In this document: positions 1 through 7,700 of the stretch, in pieces
How the letters are laid out: the number at the start of each line of letters is the position of its first letter
How positions within the stretch are numbered: the first letter of the stretch is position 1
IMG/VR virus record: IMGVR_UViG_3300022200_005016
Coordinates: 1 to 26,726 of that record
DNA length: 26,726 nucleotides
Strand: one strand, 5' to 3'
From: a virus
Program-made: the position numbers and the translations under genes
The notes under the pieces: generated by a model
Told to the model about the DNA's origin: nothing
Seen by the model: the letters and a program-made list of their open reading frames with translations, nothing else
Databases searched by the model: none

Positions 1-45
1 CTTTTGTACTTCTAAAACTTTTTTAATCTTGCCTTTTAATTCCAT
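1..45 (-). CDS. Partial CDS, DUF3127-like protein (N-terminus only)
   Basis: Only the first 15 codons are in the window and the gene runs off the left edge. The visible start, MELKGKIKKVLEVQK, resembles the opening of DUF3127 proteins, small proteins common in Bacteroidota phages beside recombination genes and thought to have an OB-like, ssDNA-binding-type role. The ATG follows the upstream stop by 13 nt, and the gene sits two places downstream of the ERF annealing protein, which fits a recombination module. The family call rests on a short N-terminus and context and is tentative. Confidence 0.5.
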   Translation of the reverse strand, partial: MELKGKIKKVLEVQK

Positions 46-58
46 TTTGATTATTTAT

Positions 59-277
59 TTAATTGTTATTTCTTTTATTGAATAAGTATGTTTGTAAATC
101 GTTTTTAGACTTCTTTTCTGCTTTTTTAAGCGTTAAATAATTTTTATCGTCTTTGTTGTTTTCGTACTCGTTTTGTTCTCTAAATTCAACGTATATTAAA
201 GCTTCTCTTTCGTGTTGTTGCATAGCGTTAAATTGTTCCTCACGCATTATGCAAAATATTTCTTTACTTGTTCCCAT
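59..277 (-). CDS. Hypothetical protein, 72 aa, charged
   Basis: I do not recognise this protein. It is hydrophilic and rich in Lys, Glu, Asn and Gln, and looks mostly helical, with no signal peptide or membrane segment. The ATG lies 2 nt past the stop codon of the ERF gene, so the two are probably translationally coupled. Position between ERF and a DUF3127-like gene suggests an accessory role in phage DNA metabolism, but nothing in the sequence proves it. Confidence 0.7.
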   Translation of the reverse strand: MGTSKEIFCIMREEQFNAMQQHEREALIYVEFREQNEYENNKDDKNYLTLKKAEKKSKNDLQTYLFNKRNNN

Positions 278-279
278 AA

Positions 280-813
280 TTACGCTGTTTTTAAGGTTAA
301 TTTTTCTTTTAGTTCAGTAGCTAAATCCTTTGTGGCTTTTTGCTCGTCTATCGTGAAGGATTTATAAACCGTTCCCAATTCGCCAATAGTAGAAACTGCT
401 TTTAATTTCGTTTCAAGTCTTAAAATATCAATTTTTGCGGGTTGGCTGGCTTTATTTCCATCGTCGTCGTCAGCTCCTACGCATACAAAGCTTTGAAGTC
501 CGTAACGCCTTGCGTATGTAATTCCGCTTCCTTGTGCTTGCGCATCGTTTTGCTTGTTGTAAACTATCTCGGTAAAACTTTCCATTAGTTCACCGCTTTC
601 ATGCAGTAGAATAGTGTTTACAAAGTTTTTGCCGTTAACGTTAACTAACGGCTGTAATACACTTATTCCGTTTGCGTTTAGTACAGGAATGACTGCCTCT
701 CTTACTGCGTTTAAATCAGCGTATTTTGACTTAAAAAAAGGATTTGTATTTCCCTTTGTCGGGTTGCTCATTTCGCTTTGAGCCTTTACCAATGCTGTTG
801 CTAAATTTTTCAT
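280..813 (-). CDS. erf: ERF family single-strand annealing protein
   Basis: Phage recombinase of the ERF superfamily, which anneals complementary single-stranded DNA during recombination-dependent replication or genome circularisation, usually with an ssDNA-binding protein and an exonuclease. The 177 aa protein has the ERF signature around residues 95-106 (GSGITYARRYGL), followed by an acidic DDDD run at about 115-118. The N-terminus, with KAQSEM and the FFKSKYADL stretch, is also typical of the family. The C-terminal 50 residues are a divergent helical tail. It lies in an operon of very small genes and is followed after 2 nt by a 72 aa gene. No exonuclease partner is visible in the window. 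Confidence 0.92.
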   Translation of the reverse strand: MKNLATALVKAQSEMSNPTKGNTNPFFKSKYADLNAVREAVIPVLNANGISVLQPLVNVNGKNFVNTILLHESGELMESFTEIVYNKQNDAQAQGSGITYARRYGLQSFVCVGADDDDGNKASQPAKIDILRLETKLKAVSTIGELGTVYKSFTIDEQKATKDLATELKEKLTLKTA

Positions 814-824
814 AATTTCTGTTT

Positions 825-923
825 TTAATGGTTAAATACTAGGGTTAAAAGCCCTATAAGGATTGAGGAAATAAAGATAATAAATATTAACATCCCTACT
901 TTTAGTTTTTCGTCTTTTGTCAT
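825..923 (-). CDS. Small single-pass membrane peptide, 32 aa
   Basis: A short ORF fills the gap between the 63 aa gene and ERF. It has a charged N-terminus (MTKDEKLK) followed by one hydrophobic stretch of about 20 residues (around 10-30), ending NH. Its ATG is 1 nt after the stop of the upstream gene, which suggests coupled translation. The positive N-terminus implies N-in topology. Function unknown; such peptides are common in phage early operons. Confidence 0.55.
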   Translation of the reverse strand: MTKDEKLKVGMLIFIIFISSILIGLLTLVFNH

Positions 924-924
924 C

Positions 925-1116
925 TTATTGATTATTTACTTTTTCGTACGCTCTAATCATTGCATCGTGATCGTGGTAATGTATATTTCCCATCTTTCGC
1001 ATCCATTCATTGAATTTATCTGCTTGGGTTTCCTTTGGTGCGGGTTCAATTCCTAGATTGTGTATTAAGCAATTGAACGTGACATCTTGCATGAATTTAT
1101 TAAGTGTTGATTTCAT
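925..1116 (-). CDS. Hypothetical protein, 63 aa
   Basis: I do not recognise this protein. It is soluble, with a helical N-terminal half (MKSTLNKFMQDVTFNCLI) and a His/Asp cluster (HYHDHD, about residues 46-51) that could bind metal, though that is only a compositional hint. The ATG is 2 nt past the upstream stop and the stop is 1 nt before the next start, as in the rest of this tightly packed small-gene operon. Confidence 0.6.
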   Translation of the reverse strand: MKSTLNKFMQDVTFNCLIHNLGIEPAPKETQADKFNEWMRKMGNIHYHDHDAMIRAYEKVNNQ

Positions 1117-1118
1117 AA

Positions 1119-1295
1119 TTATTTTTGTTGTTTAACTTTCCACATTCCAATAGTATTTTTGTCTCTAAATCTTGTGATATTATCTCCGTAAATCCATCCT
1201 AGATTATAGACTGCATTTGAATCTTGGTAATTGACAACCTCTATAAAATTATCTCCTTTTAATATTCCGCTGCTTACTGTATATCCTGATTTCAT
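1119..1295 (-). CDS. Hypothetical protein, 58 aa
   Basis: The ORF opens at ATG 1295, overlapping the upstream TGA in an ATGA arrangement, and ends 2 nt before the next gene. The sequence looks like a small beta-rich protein (residues 1-45 with GYTVSSG, GDNFIEVV and NLGWIYGDN) ending in a basic tail. No recognised domain. The support is the 4-nt overlap, the lack of any other gene here and the fit in the operon. Confidence 0.6.
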   Translation of the reverse strand: MKSGYTVSSGILKGDNFIEVVNYQDSNAVYNLGWIYGDNITRFRDKNTIGMWKVKQQK

Positions 1296-1414
1296 TTTAA
1301 TAAGTATTTAATTGGTTTAATATCTATATGCTCTTTGGATAGTTTTTTAGCTTCAATTTTTAATCTAGCTTCCATCTCGAAAATGCTCTCAGGGTTGTTT
1401 TTTCTTTTGTTCAT
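1292..1414 (-). CDS. Hypothetical protein, 40 aa, basic helical
   Basis: A 40 aa basic protein with a probable amphipathic helix (IFEMEARLKIEAKKL, about residues 11-25). I use ATG 1414 rather than the earlier in-frame ATG at 1480, because 1414 lies 2 nt after the stop of the upstream gene and the longer version would overlap that gene by 64 nt. The stop overlaps the next start (ATGA). Function unknown. Confidence 0.55.
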   Translation of the reverse strand: MNKRKNNPESIFEMEARLKIEAKKLSKEHIDIKPIKYLLK

Positions 1415-1416
1415 AA

Positions 1417-1617
1417 TTAATAATTTTCTTCGATTACTATTTGATTGATTTGGTTTATAACGTCGTCTTTCAACATCCAAGAGATATCAACTCCGTTTGA
1501 TTGAATAGTCCAATAAGACCATCCACCTTTATATCCTACTTCTGGTTCTGCTTTTTCAAACTCTCCTGACACTTCTAATTCTAAACCTCCGTATTTAATG
1601 CTGTGTGTTGCTTCCAT
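1417..1617 (-). CDS. Hypothetical protein, 66 aa
   Basis: I do not recognise this small soluble protein. It looks like an antiparallel sheet (GGLELEVSGEFE, then GWSYWTIQSNG) followed by a helix (DDVINQINQIVIEENY), similar in general make-up to many short phage proteins of unknown role. The start is 2 nt past the stop of the upstream ribbon-helix-helix-like gene. It belongs to the operon transcribed from the promoter near 1840. Confidence 0.65.
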   Translation of the reverse strand: MEATHSIKYGGLELEVSGEFEKAEPEVGYKGGWSYWTIQSNGVDISWMLKDDVINQINQIVIEENY

Positions 1618-1619
1618 AA

Positions 1620-1778
1620 TTATTTTCGTTTAAATTTTTGTAAATACTCTTTTATCATTACTTTTACTTCTTGTGCTTTGCTCTCTGGTACTCTTGTAGA
1701 GATTGTTTTCGTAGGCTCGTTATATTTTAATTTCGCACCAGATTTCAATCTATACCCTCCCCTATTTTCTTTTTTCAT
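1620..1778 (-). CDS. Ribbon-helix-helix-like small protein, 52 aa
   Basis: First gene of the early operon. Residues about 22-50 fit a short ribbon-helix-helix fold: a beta strand with alternating polar residues (KTISTRVP), a first helix (ESKAQEVKVMIKEYL) and a basic tail (QKFKRK). Such proteins bind operator DNA as dimers and often repress their own promoter. The start ATG overlaps the stop of an 8-codon leader ORF (1804-1778) by one base. The assignment comes from sequence pattern only; it could instead be a small basic structural protein. Confidence 0.6.
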   Translation of the reverse strand: MKKENRGGYRLKSGAKLKYNEPTKTISTRVPESKAQEVKVMIKEYLQKFKRK

Positions 1779-1834
1779 TATAAGTCATTTTTACGTTTGT
1801 ACATAATTTATATTTTTTAGTTGTTATCTGAGTA

Positions 1835-1864
1835 CAAATATAAGACTTACTTTTGATTACGCAA
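1835..1864 (-). promoter_or_regulatory. Bacteroidota-type promoter for the small-gene/ERF operon
   Basis: Read on the minus strand there is a perfect -7 box TATATTTG (1842-1835) and a TTG at 1864-1862, 19 nt upstream, matching the Bacteroidota TTTG / TAnnTTTG spacing. It would start transcription near 1828, about 50 nt before the ATG at 1778. Unlike the four late promoters it has no 17-bp palindrome, so it is probably regulated differently, for example as an early promoter. The leader holds a possible 8-codon ORF (ATG 1804) whose stop overlaps the ATG at 1778. Confidence 0.6.
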
Positions 1865-1935
1865 TCTTTTTCAAAGAAAATGTTGTCTTTTTTGGTAAAT
1901 TTTAACATTTGAAGCGGTTTTGTTGACATTAGAGC

Positions 1936-1966
1936 ATAAAAAAACCCCCAAGTTAATGAGGGTTTA
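1936..1966 (-). terminator. Rho-independent terminator after the metallophosphoesterase operon
   Basis: On the minus strand a stem AAACCC / GGGTTT (arms at 1965-1960 and 1947-1942) is followed by a run of T. It lies about 60 nt downstream of the metallophosphoesterase stop and upstream of the next operon's promoter. A second, weaker hairpin without a T-run lies just before it at about 1973-1991. The rest of 1843-2022 holds no gene that I can see. Confidence 0.75.
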
Positions 1967-2022
1967 GATAGGGATTAACCAGATCCCGTTTTAAAAAACC
2001 AAAATTATGAAAAACTAATCTT

Positions 2023-2892
2023 TTACATTTTCATAGGAATCGCTATTGGTAGCGTTCCTTTGTTAAGCACTACACCGCATCCTATTGCGCTTTTTCTATA
2101 GTTCTTACCGTACGCCATTGCATAACTCTTAATATCTACTCCGCAAGAAACTTGCATTCCAAATACTATAAAATTAGCACCTACTGCATACTCTACATAA
2201 AGCTGAGAATGTAAATGTCCTTGTACTTGTGATTGTAGTTCTGTTTTCATTCTGTTTTTAGCAGTACCTCCTTCTCCATGATTAAAGTTGATATCAAACA
2301 ACTCTATGTTTTCCACAAAGTCCCAGCCTTTAGTGTTTAAAACGTCCTTATATTCTCTTATCCAACGCTTAGAAACTCCAGAACTGAACGCTTTCCTATA
2401 AACAAGTCTATCGTGATTCCCTATTATAACAGTTGCTTTAGGGAACGTGTAATACCAATCAGAAACCATTTCTATTGCTCTGTCTAACTCCTGCCCTGCT
2501 GAGTAACCGTCTGGGTCTGTCTCGTGATAACTTGAATAATGATTATCAATTATGTCTCCAATAAAAACTACCGTACCGCAATTATATATTTCTTGTTGTT
2601 CACGGCAAAAGGCTAAATATTTAGGTAAAGTAAAAGGGGCGTGTAAATCTCCAATAACTAAAATATTATCGGGGTTTCCATTTTTGTATGGCTCAATATG
2701 CGTTTTCTTTAGCTTTCTTTTAATTATATTCCTATCTGCGGGTTTCACGTCTCTAACCTTTGCAATATGCCTTCTAAACGATTCTATTTCTTTATACGTT
2801 CCGTTAACCAGTATCTCGGTAGCTATTTGTGTATTGTTCAGTTCTTCTAATAGATTGATAATTTCGTCTTCATAATCTTTCCATTTACTCAT
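2023..2892 (-). CDS. Calcineurin-like metallophosphoesterase with N-terminal helical domain
   Basis: Two-metal phosphoesterase of the calcineurin-like superfamily. All the metal-ligand motifs are present in order: GDLHAP (81-86), GDIID (112-116), GNHD (158-161), NHGE (204-207) and GHLHS (225-229). Residues 1-60 are outside the catalytic fold and resemble a small helix-turn-helix-like segment (INLLEELNNTQIATEIL) followed by a basic linker, which may target a nucleic acid. It is the last gene of the late operon that starts at 3613, after the spanin-like gene and before a terminator. The substrate is unknown; phage enzymes of this family act on nucleotides, nucleic acid ends or phosphoproteins. 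Confidence 0.88.
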   Translation of the reverse strand: MSKWKDYEDEIINLLEELNNTQIATEILVNGTYKEIESFRRHIAKVRDVKPADRNIIKRKLKKTHIEPYKNGNPDNILVIGDLHAPFTLPKYLAFCREQQEIYNCGTVVFIGDIIDNHYSSYHETDPDGYSAGQELDRAIEMVSDWYYTFPKATVIIGNHDRLVYRKAFSSGVSKRWIREYKDVLNTKGWDFVENIELFDINFNHGEGGTAKNRMKTELQSQVQGHLHSQLYVEYAVGANFIVFGMQVSCGVDIKSYAMAYGKNYRKSAIGCGVVLNKGTLPIAIPMKM

Positions 2893-2909
2893 AGTTGGTT
2901 TAGTTTGGT

Positions 2910-3374
2910 TTACTTGAATTCGAAATATAAATACCCAGCGATTAAGACTAATGCGATACCCATTAAGTATAGTATCGAATAGTCCTCTTTCTTGGTTTCT
3001 TTTAATTTGGTTTCTTTAGTAATATTCTCTTTTACCTTCGCTTCAATTACTGCGTTTTTAGCCGTTGTAATATCTTTTAAAGTATTAGTGTTCGCTTTGC
3101 TTTTAACTGTCTTAATACGGGCGTTAAAATAGCTTTTGCCGTTAACAATCATAGGTATAGAATCAATTATAGGTTCTGCTGAAAAACCTTCCGAATCAAC
3201 TACTATATTAGTATTGCTTTTATCTTGGATAGTTTCGGTAATAACCGCCTTTTGTGTCGTTTCGGTCTCTACTTTTTCAACTGATTTATTGTTAACGACT
3301 TTACGACTACATCCATTTAAGAATGTTAGCATTAAAAGAGATATTATTAATGCGATTATAAAGGCTTTTTTCAT
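2910..3374 (-). CDS. Putative unimolecular spanin (lipoprotein with C-terminal membrane segment)
   Basis: Predicted to fuse inner and outer membranes in the last step of lysis. The 154 aa protein has a lipoprotein signal peptide (MKKAFIIALIISLLMLTF) with lipobox LNGC, acylated Cys22 and Ser at +2, so the N-terminus should reach the outer membrane. A Thr/Lys/Glu-rich periplasmic segment (23-131) follows. A C-terminal membrane helix at about 133-151 ends in a four-residue tail. A lipidated N-terminus plus a C-terminal membrane helix is the design of unimolecular spanins such as T1 gp11. The start overlaps the upstream stop (ATGA). It lies near lysozyme and holin genes, which supports the call. 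Confidence 0.7.
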   Translation of the reverse strand: MKKAFIIALIISLLMLTFLNGCSRKVVNNKSVEKVETETTQKAVITETIQDKSNTNIVVDSEGFSAEPIIDSIPMIVNGKSYFNARIKTVKSKANTNTLKDITTAKNAVIEAKVKENITKETKLKETKKEDYSILYLMGIALVLIAGYLYFEFK

Positions 3375-3613
3375 AGTTCGTCGAAGTGATTGACCGTAAT
3401 TGTGTTGATTTTATTTTGTAGTATCTTATTAATTATAGTGCAATCTTCATACATTTCTGCATCTTCAAACTTTGTCAACTGCATGACTAAATCATCTTTC
3501 CCGAAAGTGTTTAACCACTTCTTAAATTCAAAATCTGTTGTTAATTCCCTCCTGATATTCTCAGGGCTTTCCATTTCAAGATACTTTTTTGCGAAATTTA
3601 GATTGTCATACAT
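3371..3613 (-). CDS. Hypothetical protein, 80 aa
   Basis: First gene of the fourth late operon, about 25 nt downstream of the -7 box at 3645-3638. It is acidic, soluble and predicted helical, with no signal peptide or membrane segment, and I recognise no domain. It overlaps the spanin-like gene by 4 nt (ATGA). Position between lysozyme and spanin suggests a late, possibly lysis-linked role, but the sequence does not show one. Confidence 0.7.
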   Translation of the reverse strand: MYDNLNFAKKYLEMESPENIRRELTTDFEFKKWLNTFGKDDLVMQLTKFEDAEMYEDCTIINKILQNKINTITVNHFDEL

Positions 3614-3637
3614 AGTGTTTTAGGTTTTAAAGTTTTC

Positions 3638-3671
3638 CAAATATAACAAAAAATGTAATATAATATACTAC
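3638..3671 (-). promoter_or_regulatory. Late promoter/operator P4 (17-bp palindrome, 9 nt, TATATTTG)
   Basis: The palindrome GTAATATAATATACTAC is at 3655-3671 with 7 of 8 base pairs symmetric. After 9 nt comes the -7 box TATATTTG, read on the minus strand at 3645-3638. It precedes the 3613-2023 operon. The layout is identical to the sites at 11277-11310, 16131-16164 and 22193-22226. No terminator separates it from the lysozyme gene, so read-through from operon 3 is also likely. Confidence 0.72.
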
Positions 3672-3678
3672 ATTTTAA

Positions 3679-4128
3679 TTATTTTTTAAAATAAAGTGCT
3701 GATTCTTTGATTCTTCTATTTGTAAGACCGTTTAATACTTGACCGCCAGCCTTATTCCATCTTAAAAACTCTTTCGCAATATTACCATCGTTTGGGTTAA
3801 GATTAACGTACCTCAACAATGTGGACTTGTAAAAATTACCTACTCCAATATTATAAGCCAACGAAACCAACGCATTGAATTGATTTTGTTTTACAGGCTT
3901 GGTTAGTTTCTTTTCTACCTGCCTAGCGAAACCGTCCGCAATAACTTTAAACATCTCTAAGGCTTCTTCTTTAGTAATTGGCTTATCTAACATGGTTACC
4001 TTTTTACCGTTCAAATAAAAGGTATTACCATAACCTATAGTGGGTACTTTAATACTATCTAAGTAAGGCTTTAAACTTAATCCTTCGAATTGAGTAATTA
4101 ATTTATATCCGTTTTCGTCTAGTCTCAT
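3679..4128 (-). CDS. Phage endolysin, GH24 (T4-type) lysozyme
   Basis: Muramidase that cuts peptidoglycan between MurNAc and GlcNAc. The 149 aa protein has the GH24 catalytic arrangement E-x8-D-x5-T at Glu15, Asp24 and Thr30, followed by IGYGNT. The C-terminal half has the conserved QFNALVSLAYNIG stretch and GLTNRR near the end. Length is normal for single-domain GH24 endolysins. There is no signal peptide or SAR segment, so release should depend on the holin encoded two genes upstream. The start overlaps the upstream stop by 4 nt (ATGA). Confidence 0.95.
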   Translation of the reverse strand: MRLDENGYKLITQFEGLSLKPYLDSIKVPTIGYGNTFYLNGKKVTMLDKPITKEEALEMFKVIADGFARQVEKKLTKPVKQNQFNALVSLAYNIGVGNFYKSTLLRYVNLNPNDGNIAKEFLRWNKAGGQVLNGLTNRRIKESALYFKK

Positions 4129-4469
4129 TTTACTATATGTTTTTTTTTGTAGGCTTCAAATTCTGCTTTTAATTTATCGTATAATTTCTGTAATTGGCTA
4201 AATTTCTCTTTCCAGTTTTGGGATTCCTCAACTATAATAGCATTTCTTAACTCTAAATTCGACACGTCGACACTTAGACACTCGATACGGTTGTTTAATT
4301 CGTCGTATTTTTTCTCGGCATCTTGCGTGAACTTGTCGTACATGGTTTGAAACTTTAATAGATTGTCAAGTTCACCCCCTTTATTTGCTATTTTTTTTGA
4401 TTTATTCCCTGTTAAGTAAGCTACTAAGATACCTACTAGATACAGACCATCTTTCCAATATTCAACCAT
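4125..4469 (-). CDS. Small membrane/coiled-coil protein in the lysis cassette
   Basis: 114 aa, with one short hydrophobic segment (about residues 9-21, GLYLVGILVAYLT) followed by a basic patch (NKSKKIANK) and a long coiled coil (about 37-110). The layout resembles an Rz-like inner-membrane spanin. However, the basic residues follow the membrane segment, so the positive-inside rule would put the coiled coil in the cytoplasm. It sits between holin and lysozyme, overlapping the holin stop by one base and the lysozyme start by 4 nt. Call it a lysis-cassette protein of uncertain role: inner-membrane spanin, holin regulator or membrane anchor. Confidence 0.6.
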   Translation of the reverse strand: MVEYWKDGLYLVGILVAYLTGNKSKKIANKGGELDNLLKFQTMYDKFTQDAEKKYDELNNRIECLSVDVSNLELRNAIIVEESQNWKEKFSQLQKLYDKLKAEFEAYKKKHIVK

Positions 4470-4669
4470 TACACTTCCTTACTCTTTTTATTCAACAAAT
4501 CAATTACACTATCAGGAGAAAAAACTAACCCAATTCCAACCCCTATTAAAATACTCATTAATATATAGTCAGGCGATGCATTTACAAACACATAACCTAA
4601 ACCACAACCTATTAAGACAATGCCTAATAGGGTGGTTTTCCAAGATTTATAGATGTTTTTCATTTGCAA
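4469..4669 (-). CDS. Putative holin (two membrane segments)
   Basis: A 66 aa protein with two hydrophobic helices (about residues 13-31 and 35-51), separated by a short turn (NASPD), and charged ends (MQMKNIYKSWK and NKKSKEV). This is the usual size and layout of a class II holin, which forms lesions in the inner membrane and lets the endolysin out. It lies directly upstream of the membrane/coiled-coil protein and the GH24 lysozyme. Holins have little sequence conservation, so the call rests on topology and position. Confidence 0.72.
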   Translation of the reverse strand: MQMKNIYKSWKTTLLGIVLIGCGLGYVFVNASPDYILMSILIGVGIGLVFSPDSVIDLLNKKSKEV

Positions 4670-4672
4670 ATT

Positions 4673-4738
4673 TTAATTAACCCCACCACCCCCTAATAAG
4701 GAGGTGAATAAAGCTATATTTTCTAATATTATGTTCAT
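4673..4738 (-). CDS. Possible micro-ORF, 21 aa, Gly-rich end
   Basis: A short ORF fills the 80-nt gap between the tail spike and holin genes. It starts 10 nt past the spike stop and ends 3 nt before the holin start. The peptide has a hydrophobic half followed by GGGG, and no known domain. Intact reading frame and spacing are the only support, and the region could simply be an untranslated spacer. Confidence 0.3.
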   Translation of the reverse strand: MNIILENIALFTSLLGGGGVN

Positions 4739-4748
4739 TCTATTTTAA

Positions 4749-7700
4749 TTAATGTGATACCCAAGCTGTCCCGTTAAAAAATACAGGGCATTTTACAGCC
4801 CCTCCAGGTGTTAATGTGCCTAAATAAGTTGGAGATAATGCGTCCACAACGTACGCTGTATCTCCAGCTTTCCCAGTAGGCAAGCCACTTATAGTATAAG
4901 CTTTTAACCCGCTATTTTGATACCAAACACCCCAAGTTGAAGAATTATTTATTCGATTAAACATCGTGCCGTTTGAATCAACGTATATCTGTATCAATTC
5001 ACTACTTGTAAATGGATACACTAATAAGTGTCCTTTTAAAGTAGAGGGGTAATTTAATGATGTCGTGTTTCCTGTATTAGAACCCCTAAAATAATTACCT
5101 AAAGAAGTTACAGTATTTAAGTTAGTGTTATCTGAGATAGCTCCTTTATTAATAAATGCGTCAGTAATACCATAGCCTGTTATTGTTGTGGGCTTGTCTC
5201 TTAATCTATCGAATGAATTGTTCAAAGAAGTCCAAGTATTACCTGTACCATCGTAAACAAGTATCATAGTAGATTGAGCCTTCATTATCGCATTGTTGTC
5301 TCCAGCAATGTTAGTAATATTATTGAATGTTACTGTAAAGTTATTCGGGTTTGTAAGAATCATTAATTGACCTGGATGAGTACCTATGTCAATAGTGTCA
5401 ATACTTGAATTTGCAGTTAGCAAACTAAACCTAACCGTAATAATATCATCCATTATATATTTATTTCCAAACAATATCTTGTTTGAAATATCTGGTCTAA
5501 CTACTAGTCTATTACTATACTTCTCCTCATATGCCGTTCCGTCCGCATACTCTTTTTTAAACGAAAACTTAAATTTTAAAAACGCATCGTCTCCAGTATA
5601 CGGTCTTGTTGCTGTAGCTTCTGACATTGAAGGACTTGCATTTAAATAAGTCGTGTTTTCAAAAATACCCGTTTTATTAACACTACCGCTTGTAGCTCGT
5701 GTAATATACACTACCGAACTTGTACTTATATCTATCGTTAAATCTTTAGTTTTAATATAGCAAGGGTCTGTACTTTCAGCAGTAACCCCTGCAAAAGCAT
5801 CAACTGTTCCTGTGATATTTAATCTGTAAGCTTCTAACCTAGAATTATTTACAGTTGCCCAACCAGAATTTTTTTGACTTACAAAAATATCACTATTTTT
5901 AATAATAGTATTTGAATCGTACAATTTCAGATTACCTATTAAATGCCCTCCATTAATCCTAATATAAGATATATCATTACTTACTATATTAGTAGCTTGA
6001 ATAGATACGTCGGACGCTCCACTCATAACTAAATTATTAATGTAAATACCGTTATTTTCAGAAGCGGAAACCCCGTTTAAATTTCTAATATTAACACCCG
6101 TAGTTACATTGTTAGTTGTGCAATTATTTATCTTTACATTTCTCGACCTTGTTTGAAATCCAATTCTTGATGCGTCAGCGTGACAATTATTAAACGTTAT
6201 ATTATATCCCGGCTCATGAGTGTCAAAAGCCGTTTGGCAATTTTTAGCAACAACCCCGCTAATTATCGACCCGTTACTCTCTCCGTATTGGTCGTAGTCG
6301 CTCAAATCTGACACGCTGCCGCCAGTAGTATAAGAGTGCCTTAAATTTGATAGATTCCCGCCAATTATTTGTAAGCCATAACAGTTATTGTCGTTAATAC
6401 CATACCCAATTGCGTTAACTACTGAACTATTGCCATCAATAGAGTCGCCAACGTAATTGACAACGGGGTTAATGATTGTAGGTCTGTAGCATCCTGTTGC
6501 GGTTATGAACGGCCAGTCTGTCCTATTTACCACTGCGTTGTCTATCTTAGCATTATACGTGCCTTTTAAATACGCAAATCCTAAAGCGTGAGTTTCTGAA
6601 CCAGAATACACAGTAAGGTCTTTTATATCAACTGTATATTTTTTTATTTTAGCTATTTTAATATCAGTTAAATATGTGTAATCTAATTTTTCATAAACAG
6701 TAATAGTTGTATTTGTTCCATCATTTGAAACATTATTTACCGAAACAAACTCCCCTTTATATACATTCGCAACGGTTGTTATCGCTAGGTCAGAAGAAAA
6801 AAGTTTCATTATATCCCCTTTTTTTATACCTGAAATAATGCCTGTAAACACAATAGTTGTGTAAGTATTTATTCCTACAACTCCCTGCGTGATTGAATTA
6901 ACATTGTACTTAGTATTATTAGTTACTAAGTGATTTATTATATAGTTATCAGATACATTTGTTGTAGTTATTTTTGAGTTATTCCCTTTAATTATCACGT
7001 CTTTATCTGTAATGGTAAAACCAGCAGAAACCAAATAGTTAGAGCCGTGTTTAAAATTAATAGGTAAACCTAAATTCAATGCTTTTTGTAAATTAGTGGC
7101 ATCGTCAGTTATTCCATCACCTTTACATCCAAACATTTCTGGTGTTAAAACATCAAAAATCCTTTTAATCCTTTTCCCATCAGCAGTAACTAAAACAGTC
7201 CCCGTATTATCAGCACTCATTGTATCTGTTGCGTCATAATACCAATTTCCTTCTTGTCCTAAATCTGTTGTGTAAAAAAGGTTGTTTCTTAAATCGCCAG
7301 CCATTACTCTAATCTCTGAAATAGTAGACCTCTGAGTAGTATAATTATCAAATCTGTTTTTAACAGCATCCACCGTAGGGAACTTTGCTCCTGTTCCATC
7401 AGTTGATAAACTGTTTTGTTTGTTAGCAGCATTCTCAGCAGTAAAACCTAAGGCAGCTGTAATATTATCATAAGTCAACGAGTCGGCTTTTAACTGTAAA
7501 GCCTTAAAAACTTTATCCTCACTTGGTGTGGTTTGCGTGTACCCTTCTCTAATTGTTTGAACAATACCAGCTAACTCTACATTAACAGGTATCTCAACCC
7601 CTACGCTCCAAGTTGAACCATTACTAACTAAAGCGTTCAATTCCTCTGTAGTGGTGATTGTTGCTCCACCCCCTACATTTGGAAAAGTACCCTTACCCAC

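Noticed and set aside
1292-1480. Longer start for the 40 aa gene at ATG 1480
   Set aside because: It would overlap the upstream 66 aa gene by 64 nt; the ATG at 1414 directly follows that gene's stop.
1973-1991. Hairpin GGGAT/ATCCC as a second terminator
   Set aside because: It has no T-run; the stem next to it (1942-1965) explains termination better.
4698-4720. Shine-Dalgarno-like AAGGAGGTGA on the plus strand as a start for a plus-strand gene
   Set aside because: The first ATG after it opens a frame of only a few codons.
5386-5649. Plus-strand ORFs, for example inside the spike, tape measure and methyltransferase genes
   Set aside because: They lie opposite well-supported minus-strand genes, lack recognisable domains, and look like low-complexity mirror frames.
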